Assembly (NCBI GenBank): GCA_038534295.1
Contig: JBCAXA010000003.1
Coordinates: forward strand, 62,001-126,000
Source: JBCAXA01 sp038534295
Lineage (GTDB): Bacteria > Pseudomonadota > Gammaproteobacteria > Steroidobacterales > Woeseiaceae
Direction of reading: 5' to 3'
DNA: 64,000 nucleotides
Shown here: positions 62,878-64,000 of the stretch, piece after piece
Position numbering within the stretch: position 1 is the first letter of the stretch
Layout of the letters: every line of letters starts with the position of its first letter
Notes under the pieces: generated by a model
Told to the model about the DNA's origin: nothing
Seen by the model: the letters and a program-made list of their open reading frames with translations, nothing else
Databases searched by the model: none
Program-made: the position numbers and the translations under genes

Positions 62878-63717
62878 ATGGCACGTGTGAAATACGCGGC
62901 AATTGCCGGCGCGTTATTGGCGAGTGTGCGACTGAGTGCGGCAGAACCGGCGTGGCCGGATGCGCTGGACATCGATTTCAATTATCGAAACAGCGCGTTT
63001 TCGGGCGATACCCGGCGCTGGGACATTCGGCTGGGGCTCGGCGTCGAGCAGGAGCCGACCTTTCAGGGCTCCGACAAATCGGAGACTGAAGCGGACATCT
63101 TCCTCGTTGCCGCCTACCGCGGTGATTTTGGCAACGTCTTTTTCACCGGCGAGGGCCTCGGCTACAGCCGCCTCGTAACGCCGAGCTTCGGTATCCAGCT
63201 CAATCTCGAGGCCGAGGACACCCGCGAAGTCGAGGACGACAGCCGACTCGAGGGCCTTGGTAATCAGGACGAGGAAACCGAGCTCGAGATCATCGGCCGC
63301 TATTTTGCTGGGCCCTGGCAATTCGGTGGGTCCGTGGCACTGGCGACCGGCGATAAAGGCGTGGTCTGGTTCGTGGGCGGTGGCTACACGGCCAGATTGG
63401 CCAACGATCGGCTGTTCGTGAACATAAGCGCCGATCTCAGCGGCTCGGACGAGACCAATCAACAGACCGACTTCGGAATCACGGCGGAGCAGGCTGCCAA
63501 CAGCACCTTCGGCTACCCCGAATACAGCCCGGGCGGCGGGTTAAAGTCCTACGGACTTGGCATGAATGCGGACTTTCAGTTGACTGATCGGTGGTTTCTG
63601 TACGGCGAACTGGACTACGAGCGCCTGCTCGGCGACGTGGCCGACAGCCCGCTGGTGACGATGGGAGGCTCGGAAACCAATATCGAGGCCGGCATTGGCT
63701 TTTATTACCGGTTTTGA
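62878..63717 (+). CDS. MipA/OmpV family outer-membrane protein
   Basis: 279 residues from ATG 62878, after CCAGGA. A signal peptide (AIAGALLASVRLSAA) precedes strands typical of MipA/OmpV: LGLGVEQEPTFQGSDKSETEADIFLVAAYRG, FFTGEGLGYSRL, and a terminal IEAGIGFYYRF with the aromatic C-terminal residue of outer-membrane barrels. Members bind lytic transglycosylases or act as porins. It is divergent from the LytTR regulator. Confidence 0.82.
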   Translation: MARVKYAAIAGALLASVRLSAAEPAWPDALDIDFNYRNSAFSGDTRRWDIRLGLGVEQEPTFQGSDKSETEADIFLVAAYRGDFGNVFFTGEGLGYSRLVTPSFGIQLNLEAEDTREVEDDSRLEGLGNQDEETELEIIGRYFAGPWQFGGSVALATGDKGVVWFVGGGYTARLANDRLFVNISADLSGSDETNQQTDFGITAEQAANSTFGYPEYSPGGGLKSYGLGMNADFQLTDRWFLYGELDYERLLGDVADSPLVTMGGSETNIEAGIGFYYRF

Positions 63718-63812
63718 TTAAATGGCGCGCCCACGTGGCGGCCTTCCCTGGGCTGGGCCACGAGAGGGCTGGCTACTATATATAAGTAGAAGAGCCAGTC
63801 GCCGGTTTCCGG

Positions 63813-63888
<76 letters not shown>

Positions 63889-63963
63889 TCTTTTAAGGGT
63901 GTTAACCGGTCACACGGTTTCTCTTGCATCCCTTTTCGTGAATATTGCGTAAGTCAGCTGAGG

Positions 63964-64000
63964 ATGAACCGCCTGGTCTTTGAATTCGGGCGTGTATCGG
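63964..64000 (+). CDS. Possible start of a gene cut by the right edge
   Basis: ATG 63964 follows GCTGAGG and reads NRLVFEFGRVS without a stop to the edge. Only 12 codons are visible. The direction and RBS are plausible but nothing identifies the product. Confidence 0.25.
   Translation, partial: MNRLVFEFGRVS

Overview
The window reads as a high-GC gammaproteobacterial chromosome, probably draft or metagenome-derived because a run of 100 N interrupts it at 23342-23441. The order radC / coaBC-dut / pyrE / crc-type exonuclease, the mutY-yggX pair, AmpG, MarC and TrmB fit Gammaproteobacteria of the Pseudomonas/Xanthomonas/Chromatiales breadth. I cannot name a genus. Almost every larger intergenic gap carries REP-type palindromes beginning GATGTAGGAGC, many of them in paired inverted units.

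Region 1 (1-17982) is part of an envelope-polysaccharide locus of the exosortase type; the exosortase itself is not in the window. It holds a secreted beta-helix protein (cut by the left edge), two sulfotransferases and a sulfotransferase pseudogene, a FemAB-like transferase and a tight operon (3824-12643). The operon encodes an Fe-alcohol dehydrogenase, two AMP-forming ligases, homologues of the luciferase-free fatty-acid reductase parts LuxE and LuxC, an acyl carrier protein, an SDR reductase and a group IV PLP decarboxylase. A deacetylase flanked by two transglutaminase-like membrane proteins and a heparin-lyase-like protein follow. The simplest reading is synthesis of a modified, possibly sulfated, exopolysaccharide plus a dedicated route from a carrier-bound acyl or aminoacyl group to an aldehyde, alcohol or amine.

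Region 2 (18004-36673) is mostly housekeeping and signalling: RadC, CoaBC, Dut, PyrE, a Crc-like but catalytically intact ExoIII, AmpG-like permease, Rieske protein, MarC, TrmB, a hybrid histidine kinase, an orphan MSHA-type pilin, a PAS-GGDEF-EAL protein with a degenerate EAL domain, an ECF sigma / anti-sigma / DUF4097 trio, a VOC protein and a LysR remnant.

Region 3 (36813-52237) is rightward. It begins with AsmA, an SRPBCC-like protein and a lytic transglycosylase. It then becomes a run of largely unrecognised genes: a 562-residue protein, a small partner, and a single-pass protein whose N-terminal domain resembles the proteolytic domain of Lon. Five exported proteins follow (one lipoprotein, one PEGA-like, two paralogues), then a secreted subtilase and a stand-alone I9-propeptide-like lipoprotein. 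The two paralogues and the subtilase share an acidic C-terminal tail ending in Trp. This block is my best candidate for an undescribed system, probably acting on envelope proteins.

Region 4 (52306-64000) contains mutY-yggX, a secreted protein, a noncoding stretch with several hairpins, and a rhombotarget-type lipoprotein with a GlyGly-CTERM whose last codons come from a REP element. A CPBP intramembrane protease, DUF429 protein, the ergothioneine genes egtB/egtD, a LytTR membrane regulator, a MipA/OmpV porin-like protein and tRNA-Phe(GAA) complete the region.
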